Positions 43,318-51,844 of a stretch of 64,000 bases of DNA are shown in pieces. Under the pieces are notes generated by a model. That model saw only the letters and a program-made list of their open reading frames with translations, was not told the DNA's origin and did not search any database. The position numbers and the translations under genes are program-made. Position 1 is the stretch's first letter; every line of letters begins with the position of its first letter. Source of the stretch: Streptomyces sp. (GTDB lineage Bacteria; Actinomycetota; Actinomycetes; Streptomycetales; Streptomycetaceae); contig NZ_JAEKKT010000134.1 of the NCBI RefSeq assembly GCF_019510245.1, positions 124,001 to 188,000 of the forward strand. The letters run 5' to 3'.

Positions 43318-44397
43318 TCACCAGCACATGACCGCTGTCTCCCCCGACCCCCACGTGGAATGGAGACGGACGCGGACGGCATAGCGGCGGCCCTTGACGA
43401 GCCTGACCGTGATCCGGGTGTTGTGCGGGGTGCCTCCGTCGTCGTGGCCGGCGAGGTAGCGCGGTTCCCCGTCGCGCTCCTCGAAGACCACGACGACGGA
43501 GTCGCTCTGCCCGAAGGTGCCCACGCTGTAGACGCGGGTCTCCGGCGGCTCCACGGCGAAGTCGGCCTGTCCGCCCGGCCCCAGGCTGAGCGGCGCCGAG
43601 CGGAACGGCACCAGCACGTCCGGCGGCTCGGCGGGCGGGTACCAGCGGAGCACGAACTCCTTGTCTGCCGGGGACAGCGACCCCGGCGGGTACAGGCCGT
43701 TGTGGTACTGCTCCGGCTCCAGGACCAGCCCCGGACCGAAGGGGAACTGCATCACGGACTGCGGGTCCCACACCGAACCGTTGGCCTCGGCCGGATCCAG
43801 CGTGCGCAGGATGTTGAAGTGGGTCCGGTCCCGGTTCCAGTGGTTCGGCGGTCCCGCGAGGCCGGCGTAGACCGCCTCGTCGTCCCAGTGGACGCCCGCG
43901 AACGGGCTCTGGTGCTCGTGCTGCATCCCGAGCGCGTGCCCGATCTCGTGCAGCGCCGTCCAGCGCCCGTCGGACCCGGTCAGGTCCCAGCCCAGGTTCA
44001 TGGTGCGCTCGCCCGCGCCCACCGAGAGCGCGTCCCGGCCCACCGCCGACCAGGACCCGTCCCCCGGCTGGAAGCCGATCCGCAGCTCCGCCTCGCACCG
44101 GTCGAAGACCTCGGCGAAGGTCACCCCGATGCCCAGGTCCTGCCATTCCCGGAAGCACTCGCGGACCACGTCCCGCTGCTCCTTGGCACCGGTCCACGGC
44201 ACCCGGCGGGTCTCCCCGGTCCCCGGGACCGGGATCACCGAGGCGTCCGTGTCGGCGTCGAAGAAGTAGTAGTGCAGAGCCGTGCCGTTGACCCACATCC
44301 GCCGCCCGCCGACGAGCGCGCCGAGCCGCTCGGCGGCCAGTCCCGGCGCGAACGCCGGGGCCGACTGCTGCGGAAGCGAGCAGTAGCGTCGGGTCAT
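43318..44397 (-). CDS. Astacin-like (M12A) zinc metalloprotease
   Basis: 359 aa from ATG 44397. Zinc motif HEIGHALGMQHEH at residues 150-162 (His150, Glu151, His154, His160) and a Met-turn SVMQFPF match astacins. The N-terminal pattern ALHYYFFD..., REWQDLGIGVTFAEV is the pro-astacin-like lead. The C-terminal ~110 residues are beta-rich (TRVYSVGTFGQSDSVVVVF, RYAVRVRLHSTWGSGETAVM), resembling a pre-peptidase C-terminal domain. No signal peptide is seen, so the site of action is unclear. Confidence 0.88.
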   Translation of the reverse strand: MTRRYCSLPQQSAPAFAPGLAAERLGALVGGRRMWVNGTALHYYFFDADTDASVIPVPGTGETRRVPWTGAKEQRDVVRECFREWQDLGIGVTFAEVFDRCEAELRIGFQPGDGSWSAVGRDALSVGAGERTMNLGWDLTGSDGRWTALHEIGHALGMQHEHQSPFAGVHWDDEAVYAGLAGPPNHWNRDRTHFNILRTLDPAEANGSVWDPQSVMQFPFGPGLVLEPEQYHNGLYPPGSLSPADKEFVLRWYPPAEPPDVLVPFRSAPLSLGPGGQADFAVEPPETRVYSVGTFGQSDSVVVVFEERDGEPRYLAGHDDGGTPHNTRITVRLVKGRRYAVRVRLHSTWGSGETAVMCW

Positions 44398-44431
44398 GCG
44401 CCCAGACTGCCGTTCGACCCGGCCGCACGCC

Positions 44432-44490
44432 TGAGTCGGGAGCTACTCAAGTCCCCCTGTATCAGAGCTGAGTAACGCGACTCATACTCA
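44432..44490. promoter_or_regulatory. Repeated TGAGT/ACTCA inverted repeats in divergent promoter
   Basis: TGAGT (44432-44436) with ACTCA (44445-44449), TGAGT (44469-44473) with ACTCA (44480-44484), and a third ACTCA (44486-44490) all lie in the 94-bp gap between the protease and the LuxR-type regulator. The last touches the regulator start at 44492. Confidence 0.6.
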
Positions 44491-44491
44491 C

Positions 44492-46225
44492 GTGACGACT
44501 TACGAACGGGATGCGCGAACCCTCGAACTGCCCTGGCCCTTCACCGGCAGGGAGGACGAACTGGAGCTGGTCAGGCGGTCGTCGGTGGCCGGACGGCAGG
44601 GCGTCGTGGTGACCGGCCCGGCCGGCATCGGCAAGACCCGGCTGATCACCGAGGCCGTCCGGGGCACCGACTGCGTCCGGGTCACCGGCACCCCCGAGAC
44701 CAGCGCCCTCCCGTTCGCGGCCTTCGCCCACCTGCTCTCCGACGGCGTCTCCCTGCCCCGCGCGGTCCGGCACCTGTCCGGGGTGCGGCTGCTGGTCGTC
44801 GACGACGCCCACCTCCTCGACGAGGCCTCGGCCGCCCTCGTCCACCAGCTCGCCGTGCACGGCCGCACCCGGCTGGTGGTGGCCGCCACCGCCACCGGCA
44901 CCGCACCCGTCCCCGGCGCGGTCGCCCGGCTGTGGACCGGGGAACTCCTCACCCACCTCGCGCTGGAACCGCTGCCGTACGACGAGACGGCCGCGCTGCT
45001 CGCCGGCGGCGGCCTGGAACCGCTCACCGTGCGCCGGCTGCACCGGGTGTGCCGGGGTGATCTGCGGCTGCTGCGCGACCTGCTCGGCGCGCTGCGCGAG
45101 TCCGGCCCGCTGAGCCGGGTCCCGGACACCGGCGAGTGGGCCTGGCGCGGTCCGCTGCCCCTCACCGCGACGGTACGGGACCGGATCGCCCCCCTGCTGG
45201 ACCGTCAGGGCCCGCAGGAGCGCGACACGCTCGAACGCCTCGCCTTCGCCGAGCCGTTGCCGCTCCACCTCGACGACGACCTGGACCTGGCCGCTCTCGA
45301 ACGGCTGGAGACCGACGGCCTCGTCCACGTCGACGACCGGGGCGCCGTCCGTCTCGCCCACCCCCTGCACGGACCCGCGCTGCGCGCCTCGGCGGGCCGC
45401 CTGCGGGCCCGGCGCCTGGCCCGCACCCCCGAGCAGTGCGCGCCCGCCCTGCAGGACGAACAGGAACGACTCGTGGAACGCATCGAGCAGTTGGACGTAC
45501 GGGAGGTGCCGGCCCCGGTGGGGGAGTGGCTGGCAGCGGGAGACCTGCCCGTACCGGCCGGGTACGCGGCCGTGCGTGCCCGGTACTCGTGGCTTCGGGG
45601 GGAGCTGCGAGAGGCGGCGGCGTGGGCGAGGGAGGGACTGCGGGCGGCGCCGGGGGACGCCTCCTGCCGTACCGAACTCGCCCGTGCCGCCGCCGAGTGG
45701 GGGGAGGGCGCCGTAGTGCGCGGGGACGGGGGTCTCGCGCACTACGGCGCCGTACGGCCAGGGGATCCGGAGCGCGTCGCGGGGCGGCTGGACGGCGTGC
45801 TCGCCCAGCACGCGGAGGCGCTCGTCCGCGGTGACGGGCCCGCCCTGGACCGGGCGGCCGAGGCGCTGGCGGCGCGCGGCCTGCTGCTGTTCGCGGCCGA
45901 GGCCCACGCCCACGCGGCCCGCGCCCACCGCGACCCGCGCGCCGCCCGGACGTCCCGCACCCGCGCGGTCGCCCTCGCCCGCCGCTGCCAGGGCGCCCGC
46001 ACCCGGGCCCTGTCCGGCCTCGTCCTCGGCGAACTCACCGCCCGCCAGCGCCAGATCGTCGGCCTCGCCGCCGCGGGCCTCAGCAACCGGCAGATCGCCG
46101 AGCAACTCACCCTGTCCGTGCGGACGGTGGGCAACCACCTCTACAGCGCCTACACCCGCCTCGGTGCGAACGACCGCACGGCGCTCCCGTGGCTGGTGAC
46201 ACAGCCGGACCGGCAGTCGGCCTAG
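44492..46225 (+). CDS. LuxR-family regulator with AAA/STAND ATPase domain
   Basis: 577 aa, GTG 44492. Walker A GPAGIGKT (residues 42-49), Walker B LLVVDDAHLLDE (~100), a helical middle and a C-terminal LuxR HTH LTARQRQIVGLAAAGLSNRQ with RTVGNHLYSAYTRLG (~510-560). It is a short version of the LAL (large ATP-binding LuxR) class, which are usually ~900 aa; the TPR-like middle is reduced. It probably controls itself and the divergent protease through the TGAGT repeats. Confidence 0.9.
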   Translation: MTTYERDARTLELPWPFTGREDELELVRRSSVAGRQGVVVTGPAGIGKTRLITEAVRGTDCVRVTGTPETSALPFAAFAHLLSDGVSLPRAVRHLSGVRLLVVDDAHLLDEASAALVHQLAVHGRTRLVVAATATGTAPVPGAVARLWTGELLTHLALEPLPYDETAALLAGGGLEPLTVRRLHRVCRGDLRLLRDLLGALRESGPLSRVPDTGEWAWRGPLPLTATVRDRIAPLLDRQGPQERDTLERLAFAEPLPLHLDDDLDLAALERLETDGLVHVDDRGAVRLAHPLHGPALRASAGRLRARRLARTPEQCAPALQDEQERLVERIEQLDVREVPAPVGEWLAAGDLPVPAGYAAVRARYSWLRGELREAAAWAREGLRAAPGDASCRTELARAAAEWGEGAVVRGDGGLAHYGAVRPGDPERVAGRLDGVLAQHAEALVRGDGPALDRAAEALAARGLLLFAAEAHAHAARAHRDPRAARTSRTRAVALARRCQGARTRALSGLVLGELTARQRQIVGLAAAGLSNRQIAEQLTLSVRTVGNHLYSAYTRLGANDRTALPWLVTQPDRQSA

Positions 46226-46239
46226 CAGGGACCGTCGGT

Positions 46240-46435
46240 CGAGGAACCCGCTCGCGGCGGTGAGGCTGCCCCAGAGGGCGGCCTCGCCGTGGGAGGCGAG
46301 AGCGGTGATGACCGCCGGGGAGACGGCGAGGCCGAAGCCCGTTGACAGCTGGAAGCGGGCCAGGGCGCGTCCCACGGCATGGGCCGGGGCGAGGGTCGCC
46401 ACGAGCGCGGTGGCGCTGCCGACGTAGATGATCTC
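46240..46435 (-). pseudogene. Remnant of an MFS transporter C-terminal half
   Basis: The reverse strand reads GEIIYVGSATALVATLAPAH then AVGRALARFQLSTGFGLAV and SPAVITALASHGEAALWGSL, the order of the last helices of an MFS exporter (EIIY..GSA, APAH..GR, GFGLAVSPA). No start, no earlier helices, and the 3' end runs into the LuxR gene. The remainder of 46226-46522 holds no gene. Confidence 0.55.
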
Positions 46436-46522
46436 GCCGACGCGGCCGATCTGCCGGCGCTGGGGGCCGATTTGCCGGCGGCCGTACTGCGCTGAGCGGC
46501 TTCGCCGGCCCCGGCGCCCCGT

Positions 46523-49126
46523 TCAGGCCGCCCCGAACGCGGCGAACGCCCAGCCCGTCGCCTGGTGGAGCGCGTCGTTCGGCAGGGCGGCCCGGGCGTC
46601 GCGCAGCGCCTCCGCCAGCGACAGCCCTGCGCCCAGCCCCTTGTGCAGGGCCAGCATCAGCGGGACCACGGCCGCGTCGTTGACAGGGGCGCTGCTCGCC
46701 ACCACCCCGGCCGTGCCCAGCGGCAGCAACGCGGTGACCAGGCCGAGAAGTTCGTCGGCACCGACCGAGGCGAGCCGGGCCGTGTCGCAGCTGGAGAGGA
46801 TGATCCGGTAGGGGCTGCGGGCGAGGCGCTCGAAGTCGTGCACGATCAGCGGGCCGTCCGCCATCCGCAGCGAGGAGAAGAGCGGGCTGTCCGCGCGGAA
46901 CGTGCCGTGCGCGGCGATGTGGGCGAGCGCGGCGCCGTCCAACTCCTCCAGCACCCTGGGGACCTGGGCCTCGTCGTGCTCCAGGATCCGCGCCGCCGCG
47001 TACCGCCCCGCCACCTCGGGCACCTCCGCGCCCCCGGTCGCCAGCCCCGGCCCCCGGACCAGTACATGGCGGCCGCCCGGCGGCGGCTCGGTCTCCCGGG
47101 CCCGCAGCCAGCTCGACGCCGACGGCGACACGCTGAGCACCCGCTCCCGGAGGGAGGGCAGCAGGGCCCAGGGCACCCGGTGCAGCGCACCCGGCGGGAC
47201 GATCACCACCGGCCCGGAGCCGAGCTGGTCCGCGGCCGCGCCCAGGAGCAGCTCCTCAAGGCGCCGCCCGGCGGCCTCCACCACCGGCAGCCGCGCCTCC
47301 GCCCCGGGGTGGGCGAGCCGCCGCAGCCCCGCCTGGACGTGCTCCGCCTCGGCGACCGCCTCCGCCAGCAGGCCGCCCGCGAACCGCCGCACCCGGCCCT
47401 GACCGCACAGCAGGATGTGCACCCGGCCGTCCAGGACGGCGAGTTCGACCAGCCGGGCCTCACCGAGCCGCTCCAGGAGCCGCGCCGGGTCGAAACGGTC
47501 GCCGCCGCCGGGGGCGTCGCCGCGCGTGTGGTGGGTGCGGGCGCGGATCTCCCGTTCCAGGCGCCGCTGTTCCCGCTCCAGGGCGGGCACCGGACGCCTC
47601 TCCCGGCGGGCCTCCTCCGCGCGGGAGGCGATCTCCCGGAACGCGGTGAGCGAAGCCAGCAGAGCGGGGTCGGCGGGCGGCCGGGTCGGGGGAGTGGACA
47701 GCACCGTGGCCCGCCAGCGCTCGCTCCACTCCAGGAGCCGGCGCGGGCCGCCGTGCGCGAGGCTCGCCTGCTGGGCCAGCGCGGCCAGTTCGGCTCCCTG
47801 TGCGGTGGCGCGGGCCCGCAGCTCCGAGGCGCCGAGGGTCATCCGGTGGTCGTCCAGGACGTCGAGGCCGCGCCGGCAGGCCTCCAGGACGCCACGGCGC
47901 GAACCGGCCGCCCGGGCCCGCAGCGCCTGTGCGGCCCAGCCGGTCATCCGGGCCAGCGGCGGTCCGACGTGCCTGCTGCGCGCGGCCACCGCCAGATGCC
48001 GCTCCGCGTCCGCCGTCCAGCCCAGCGCCAGCGCGATCCGCCCGGCGAGCAGCGAGGCCTCCGGCGCGGCCGGCGCACCGAAGGAGGCCAGCCGGTCGGC
48101 GACCGCCGCCGCGTCCTGCACCAGCCGCCCCGACGCGGCCCCGCCCGCCACCCGCGCCTCGATCAGCGCCAGCCGCGCATGCGTCTCCCACCAGCTCCGC
48201 CGCTGCCCCGAGAACAGCCGTACGGCGACGGCGGCCCGGGCGATCGCGGTCTGCGGGTCCCCGGTCGACAGCGCCGACCGGGCGGCGGTGAGCAGCAGTT
48301 CGGCCTTGCGGGTGGACTGCCCGCCGATCCGGTCCAGGGCCGCGATCGCCGCGTCCGCCTCGGCCAGCGCCTCCGGGGCCAGTCCGGCCGCCATCAGAAC
48401 GTCGCAGCGCGCGATGTACAGCATGAACGAGGGCGTGCCCAGCCCGTCGTACCGCTCCTTGGCCTCGGCCAGCAGCCGCAGCGCCGCCGGGATGTCCCCG
48501 GACCGGTACGCGGCCAGGCCCCGGTTCTCCACGGCGACCGCCTTGTCGTGCTCCTGGCCCGTCGTCTCCCACAGCAGCTCCGCCGCCGTGAAGTCCGCGT
48601 CGGCCCGCTCCACCGCGCCCATCGCCAGATGCACGGTGGCCCGCACGCTCAGGGCCCGCGCGGTCCAGATGACGTCGTCGGCCTGCCGCAGCACCGGTAT
48701 CGCCCGACGCAGGTCCTCCAGGGCCTCCTTGTGCCGGCCCAGCACCCACCCGGCGAACGCCCGCCGGTACAGCACCCGCGCCCGCGTGTGCCCGTTGCCC
48801 CGGGCCACCCCGCGGTCCAGCGCGGCCAGTCCCTGCCGGGTGCGCCCCGCGTGCACCAGGGCGACCCCGAGGGTGGCGAGAACGTCCGCCTCCCGGTCCG
48901 CCGAGTCCGCGCGCGCCGCCCAGTCCCGGGCGCGCCGCAGATGGTCGAGGGCCACGGCCAGGTCCCCGAAGTCCCGCTGCCAGATGCCGATGACCTGGTG
49001 CGCGACGGACGCGTCGAGCGGCGACGGATCGGACCGAAGGACGCTCTCCGCCCGCGCCAGGGCCTCGCCGGGGGCGGCGAACACCATCGGCAGGAGCTCC
49101 GTAACCGAATCGCTTCGCGCAGTCAC
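46523..49126 (-). CDS. TPR-CHAT domain caspase-like protease
   Basis: 867 aa if GTG 49126 is the start (ATG 49156 gives 877). The N-terminal ~550 residues are helical repeats of TPR type (DASVAHQVIGIWQRDFGDLA, RALSVRATVHLAMGAVERAD). The C-terminal ~330 residues are a CHAT domain with GPVVIVPPGALHRVPWALLP, the catalytic His in AHIAAHGTF (~740) and Cys in IILSSCDTAR (~780), then LLPLGTAGVVASSAPV. CHAT proteases are caspase relatives in bacterial death, stress and phage-defence systems. TACCAT 7 bases before the GTG suggests a leaderless message. Divergent from a subtilase. Confidence 0.88.
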   Translation of the reverse strand: MTARSDSVTELLPMVFAAPGEALARAESVLRSDPSPLDASVAHQVIGIWQRDFGDLAVALDHLRRARDWAARADSADREADVLATLGVALVHAGRTRQGLAALDRGVARGNGHTRARVLYRRAFAGWVLGRHKEALEDLRRAIPVLRQADDVIWTARALSVRATVHLAMGAVERADADFTAAELLWETTGQEHDKAVAVENRGLAAYRSGDIPAALRLLAEAKERYDGLGTPSFMLYIARCDVLMAAGLAPEALAEADAAIAALDRIGGQSTRKAELLLTAARSALSTGDPQTAIARAAVAVRLFSGQRRSWWETHARLALIEARVAGGAASGRLVQDAAAVADRLASFGAPAAPEASLLAGRIALALGWTADAERHLAVAARSRHVGPPLARMTGWAAQALRARAAGSRRGVLEACRRGLDVLDDHRMTLGASELRARATAQGAELAALAQQASLAHGGPRRLLEWSERWRATVLSTPPTRPPADPALLASLTAFREIASRAEEARRERRPVPALEREQRRLEREIRARTHHTRGDAPGGGDRFDPARLLERLGEARLVELAVLDGRVHILLCGQGRVRRFAGGLLAEAVAEAEHVQAGLRRLAHPGAEARLPVVEAAGRRLEELLLGAAADQLGSGPVVIVPPGALHRVPWALLPSLRERVLSVSPSASSWLRARETEPPPGGRHVLVRGPGLATGGAEVPEVAGRYAAARILEHDEAQVPRVLEELDGAALAHIAAHGTFRADSPLFSSLRMADGPLIVHDFERLARSPYRIILSSCDTARLASVGADELLGLVTALLPLGTAGVVASSAPVNDAAVVPLMLALHKGLGAGLSLAEALRDARAALPNDALHQATGWAFAAFGAA

Positions 49127-49239
49127 CCCTCGGATGGTAGTGGCCTGGGCATACATGCCCCACAGGTTTGACGCTGTATCAAGCGGAGGCCTGGCGAGTC
49201 TGACTGAAGAACGCCGTTTTCTGGGGGAGGAGACAGGCC

Positions 49240-50682
49240 ATGGCACCTCAGCGATTCCATGAGCAGTTCGATCAGATCCAGCGCTCCATGCCGGACGTTC
49301 CACTGGCGATGGGGCCCGACGACGCGGCCGAGTTCCTGTACGAGAAGGGGGTCGTCCTCGCCCGCGACGGCGCGGAGGCCCGGGTCGTCGAGGACACCGT
49401 GCGCGCCCACTTCACCGCCACCGCCGGCCTGGTCGCCGACCACGTGCGCAGGGCGGGACCGGAGACCAACCGCACCGGGGTCACCCGCATCCGGGTCGGC
49501 GACCCGAACCACGGCGACCGCACCGGCGACCGGGCCGTCGGCCACGCGCTGCGCGCCCTGCGGGAGGCGGAGGGCCGCGCCGGGCGCCGCCTGGTCAGCC
49601 GCAACCACATCGTGTCCACCACCGGGAACGCCAACTCCTGCAACCCCTGTGAACCGCTCCCCGCGCTGCTCACCCAGTCCCCCAACCCGCAGGCCGTGGA
49701 GGGGAGCTACGACCCGGACACCGCCGTCAGCGTCCTGGTGATGGACACCGGTCTGGTGCACGACTACCGCTCCTACCCGCTCCTCGCCCGCGTCCAGGGC
49801 GACCTGCAGATCGCCGAGACCGACGCCGAGGGCATCCTCCAGCAGTACGTGGGCCACGGCACGTTCATCGCCGGACTGATCGCCGCCCTCGCCCCCAACG
49901 CCGACATCACCGTCACCAACACCCTCAACGACGCGGGCGCCATCCTGGAGTCCGAGTTCGGAGCCAAGCTCTTCGAGGCGGTCGACCAGCACGGCTGGCC
50001 CGACATCATCAGCCTCTCCGCCGGCACCTCCAACGGCAGCGCGGACGGACTGCTCGCCGTCGAGGCCTTCATGGACGCCCTGCGCGACCAGTCCACGCTG
50101 CTCGTCGCCGCCGCCGGCAACAACGGCAGCGCCACCCAGTTCTGGCCCGCCGCCTGCGCCGACCTGACCGGCTACGAGGACACGGTCCTCTCGGTCGGCG
50201 CGCTGCGCAGCGACGGCGAGTACGGCGCCTGCTTCACCAACCACGGCAGCTGGGTCAAGGTCTACGCCCCCGGGGAGCAGCTCATCGGGGCCATGGCCGG
50301 CTTCGACGCACCCGTGCCGTACGTGTACCAGCACACCACCTATGACGCCTGCCGGTTCGGCTTCACCTACGCCTGCACCTGCCAGTACCCGCGCCACACC
50401 GGCGTGTTGACCGACACCGGGACGACCGGCCCCGGCAAACCCGACCAAGTGATGTTCGAAGGGTTCGCACAGTGGAGCGGAACATCGTTCGCCACCCCCA
50501 TCGTGGCCGGCCTCGTCGCCGACCGGATGACCACGCTCAAGGAGACCGACCCGCGCACGGCGCGCGCACAACTCCTGGCGACCATCACGGAGTACGCCGA
50601 GGTGCGCGGAGCCCACGTACCGGCGCTCCGCCCGGCCACCTGGCAGCCGGTCCCGGTCGTCAGGCCGGCCGCGACGGCCTGA
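49240..50682 (+). CDS. Cytoplasmic S8 (subtilisin-like) serine protease
   Basis: 480 aa, ATG 49240 with GGAGGAG upstream. Catalytic triad Asp169 (VLVMDTGLV), His206 (YVGHGTFIAGL), Ser416 (SGTSFATP) and oxyanion Asn295 (AAAGNNG) are intact. There is no signal peptide, and the ~150-residue N-terminal part is not a standard inhibitor propeptide. Several Cys (134, 137, 371, 379, 381) are unusual for the family. Divergent from the TPR-CHAT gene and followed by a sigma factor, suggesting a controlled intracellular proteolysis module. Confidence 0.88.
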   Translation: MAPQRFHEQFDQIQRSMPDVPLAMGPDDAAEFLYEKGVVLARDGAEARVVEDTVRAHFTATAGLVADHVRRAGPETNRTGVTRIRVGDPNHGDRTGDRAVGHALRALREAEGRAGRRLVSRNHIVSTTGNANSCNPCEPLPALLTQSPNPQAVEGSYDPDTAVSVLVMDTGLVHDYRSYPLLARVQGDLQIAETDAEGILQQYVGHGTFIAGLIAALAPNADITVTNTLNDAGAILESEFGAKLFEAVDQHGWPDIISLSAGTSNGSADGLLAVEAFMDALRDQSTLLVAAAGNNGSATQFWPAACADLTGYEDTVLSVGALRSDGEYGACFTNHGSWVKVYAPGEQLIGAMAGFDAPVPYVYQHTTYDACRFGFTYACTCQYPRHTGVLTDTGTTGPGKPDQVMFEGFAQWSGTSFATPIVAGLVADRMTTLKETDPRTARAQLLATITEYAEVRGAHVPALRPATWQPVPVVRPAATA

Positions 50683-50741
50683 GTTCCGGAACACTCCCCT
50701 CCACGGCGTACCATGACTTGCCGTACACGAGGGGTGGGACC

Positions 50742-51317
50742 GTGGACCGAGCAGAGGTCGGTGCGCTGGTCCGGGCCGCCGTCGACGGTGACGCCGCGGC
50801 CTGGAAGGCGCTCGTGGAAGGGCTGAGCCCACTGGTGTGGTCCGTGGTGCGCGCGCACCGGCTCTCCGACGCCGACGGGCACGAGGTGTACCAGACCGTG
50901 TGGTTCCGGTTCGCCCAGCACCTGGGCCGCATCCGGGAGCCCGACAAGGCGGGCTCCTGGCTGGCCAGCACGGCACGCAACGAGTGCCTGAAGGTGATCC
51001 GGGGGCTGACCCGGCTGCTGCCGACGGACGATCCCCAGGTCCTGGACCGGATCAGCGAGGACCGCACGCCCGAACAGTCCCTGATCGACGCGGAGGACCA
51101 GGCGGACGAGGCCGAACGGATCCGCCTGCTGTGGCAGGAGTTCGAGGAACTCGGCGACCGCTGCAGGCAGTTGCTGCGCGTCCTGATGGCCTCGCCGCCG
51201 CCCAGCTACGTCGAGGTGTCCGTCGCGCTGGGCATCGCCGTGGGCAGCATCGGTCCGCTGCGCCAGCGCTGTCTGCGCCGGCTGCGGGCCCGGCTCGACG
51301 CGAGGGGTGCGGTGTGA
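50742..51317 (+). CDS. Sigma-70-family (ECF-like) RNA polymerase sigma factor
   Basis: 191 aa from GTG 50742, with GAGGGG upstream. Region 2: SPLVWSVVRAHRLSDADGHE, VYQTVWFRFAQHLGRIREPD and GSWLASTARNECLKVIRG. Region 4: CRQLLRVLMASPPPSYVEV and IGPLRQRCLRRLRARL. It overlaps the next gene (GTGA at 51314), a position often occupied by an anti-sigma factor. GGAAC at 50688-50692 upstream could be an ECF -35 element, which would mean autoregulation; weak. Confidence 0.88.
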   Translation: MDRAEVGALVRAAVDGDAAAWKALVEGLSPLVWSVVRAHRLSDADGHEVYQTVWFRFAQHLGRIREPDKAGSWLASTARNECLKVIRGLTRLLPTDDPQVLDRISEDRTPEQSLIDAEDQADEAERIRLLWQEFEELGDRCRQLLRVLMASPPPSYVEVSVALGIAVGSIGPLRQRCLRRLRARLDARGAV

Positions 51318-51829
51318 GCGACGACGAGTTCCCGGCCGGCGAGACTTTCGACGAGACGGTGGGCGACGCCGTGGGCGACACCTCGGGGGACGCCGGCTTC
51401 GACGCGGACCTCCTGGAGGAGGAACTGCGCGGCGCGGCCGCCGTCCTCGACCCGCTCCCGGCCGAGCTGCTCCAACTGGCCATGGACGCCTATCTGCTGC
51501 ACGACCTGGACGCCCGGGTCGCCGAGCTGACCTTCGACTCCCTGGTCGACGCGATCCCGGTCAGGGGTGTCGAGGACCCGCCCCGGATGCTGACCTTCCA
51601 GGCGGGCGAGCTGACCGTGGACGTCGAGGTCACCGACGACGGACTGCTCGGCCAGCTGCTGCCCCCGCAGCCGGCGCGCATCGAGGTGCTCGGCGGGCCG
51701 GCCACGGCGCATCCGCTCACGGTCGACGCCATGGGCCGCTTCACCGGCGACACCCCGCCCACCGGCCCGTTCGCGCTCCGGCTGCGGACGGGCGGGGACG
51801 TGATCGTCACGGAGTGGCTGCGGGCCTGA
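51314..51829 (+). CDS. Small sigma-factor-linked protein of unknown function
   Basis: 171 aa from GTG 51314, translationally coupled to the sigma factor. The first ~35 residues are very acidic (DDEFPAGETFDETVGDAVGD). A helical part follows (LLEEELRGAAAVLDPLPAEL, AMDAYLLHDLDARVAELTFD) and then a beta-rich C-terminal half (GELTVDVEVTDDGLLGQLLP, GPFALRLRTGGDVIVTEW). It lacks a zinc anti-sigma motif and membrane helices, yet its position suggests sigma regulation or linkage to the CHAT/subtilase pair. Confidence 0.7.
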   Translation: MSDDEFPAGETFDETVGDAVGDTSGDAGFDADLLEEELRGAAAVLDPLPAELLQLAMDAYLLHDLDARVAELTFDSLVDAIPVRGVEDPPRMLTFQAGELTVDVEVTDDGLLGQLLPPQPARIEVLGGPATAHPLTVDAMGRFTGDTPPTGPFALRLRTGGDVIVTEWLRA

Positions 51830-51844
51830 GGCAGGGTGCCCGCG

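Noticed and set aside
50472..50741. Longer N-terminus for the sigma factor starting at 50472
   Set aside because: It overlaps the subtilase end; sigma region 2 begins right after GTG 50742, which has an upstream purine-rich site.
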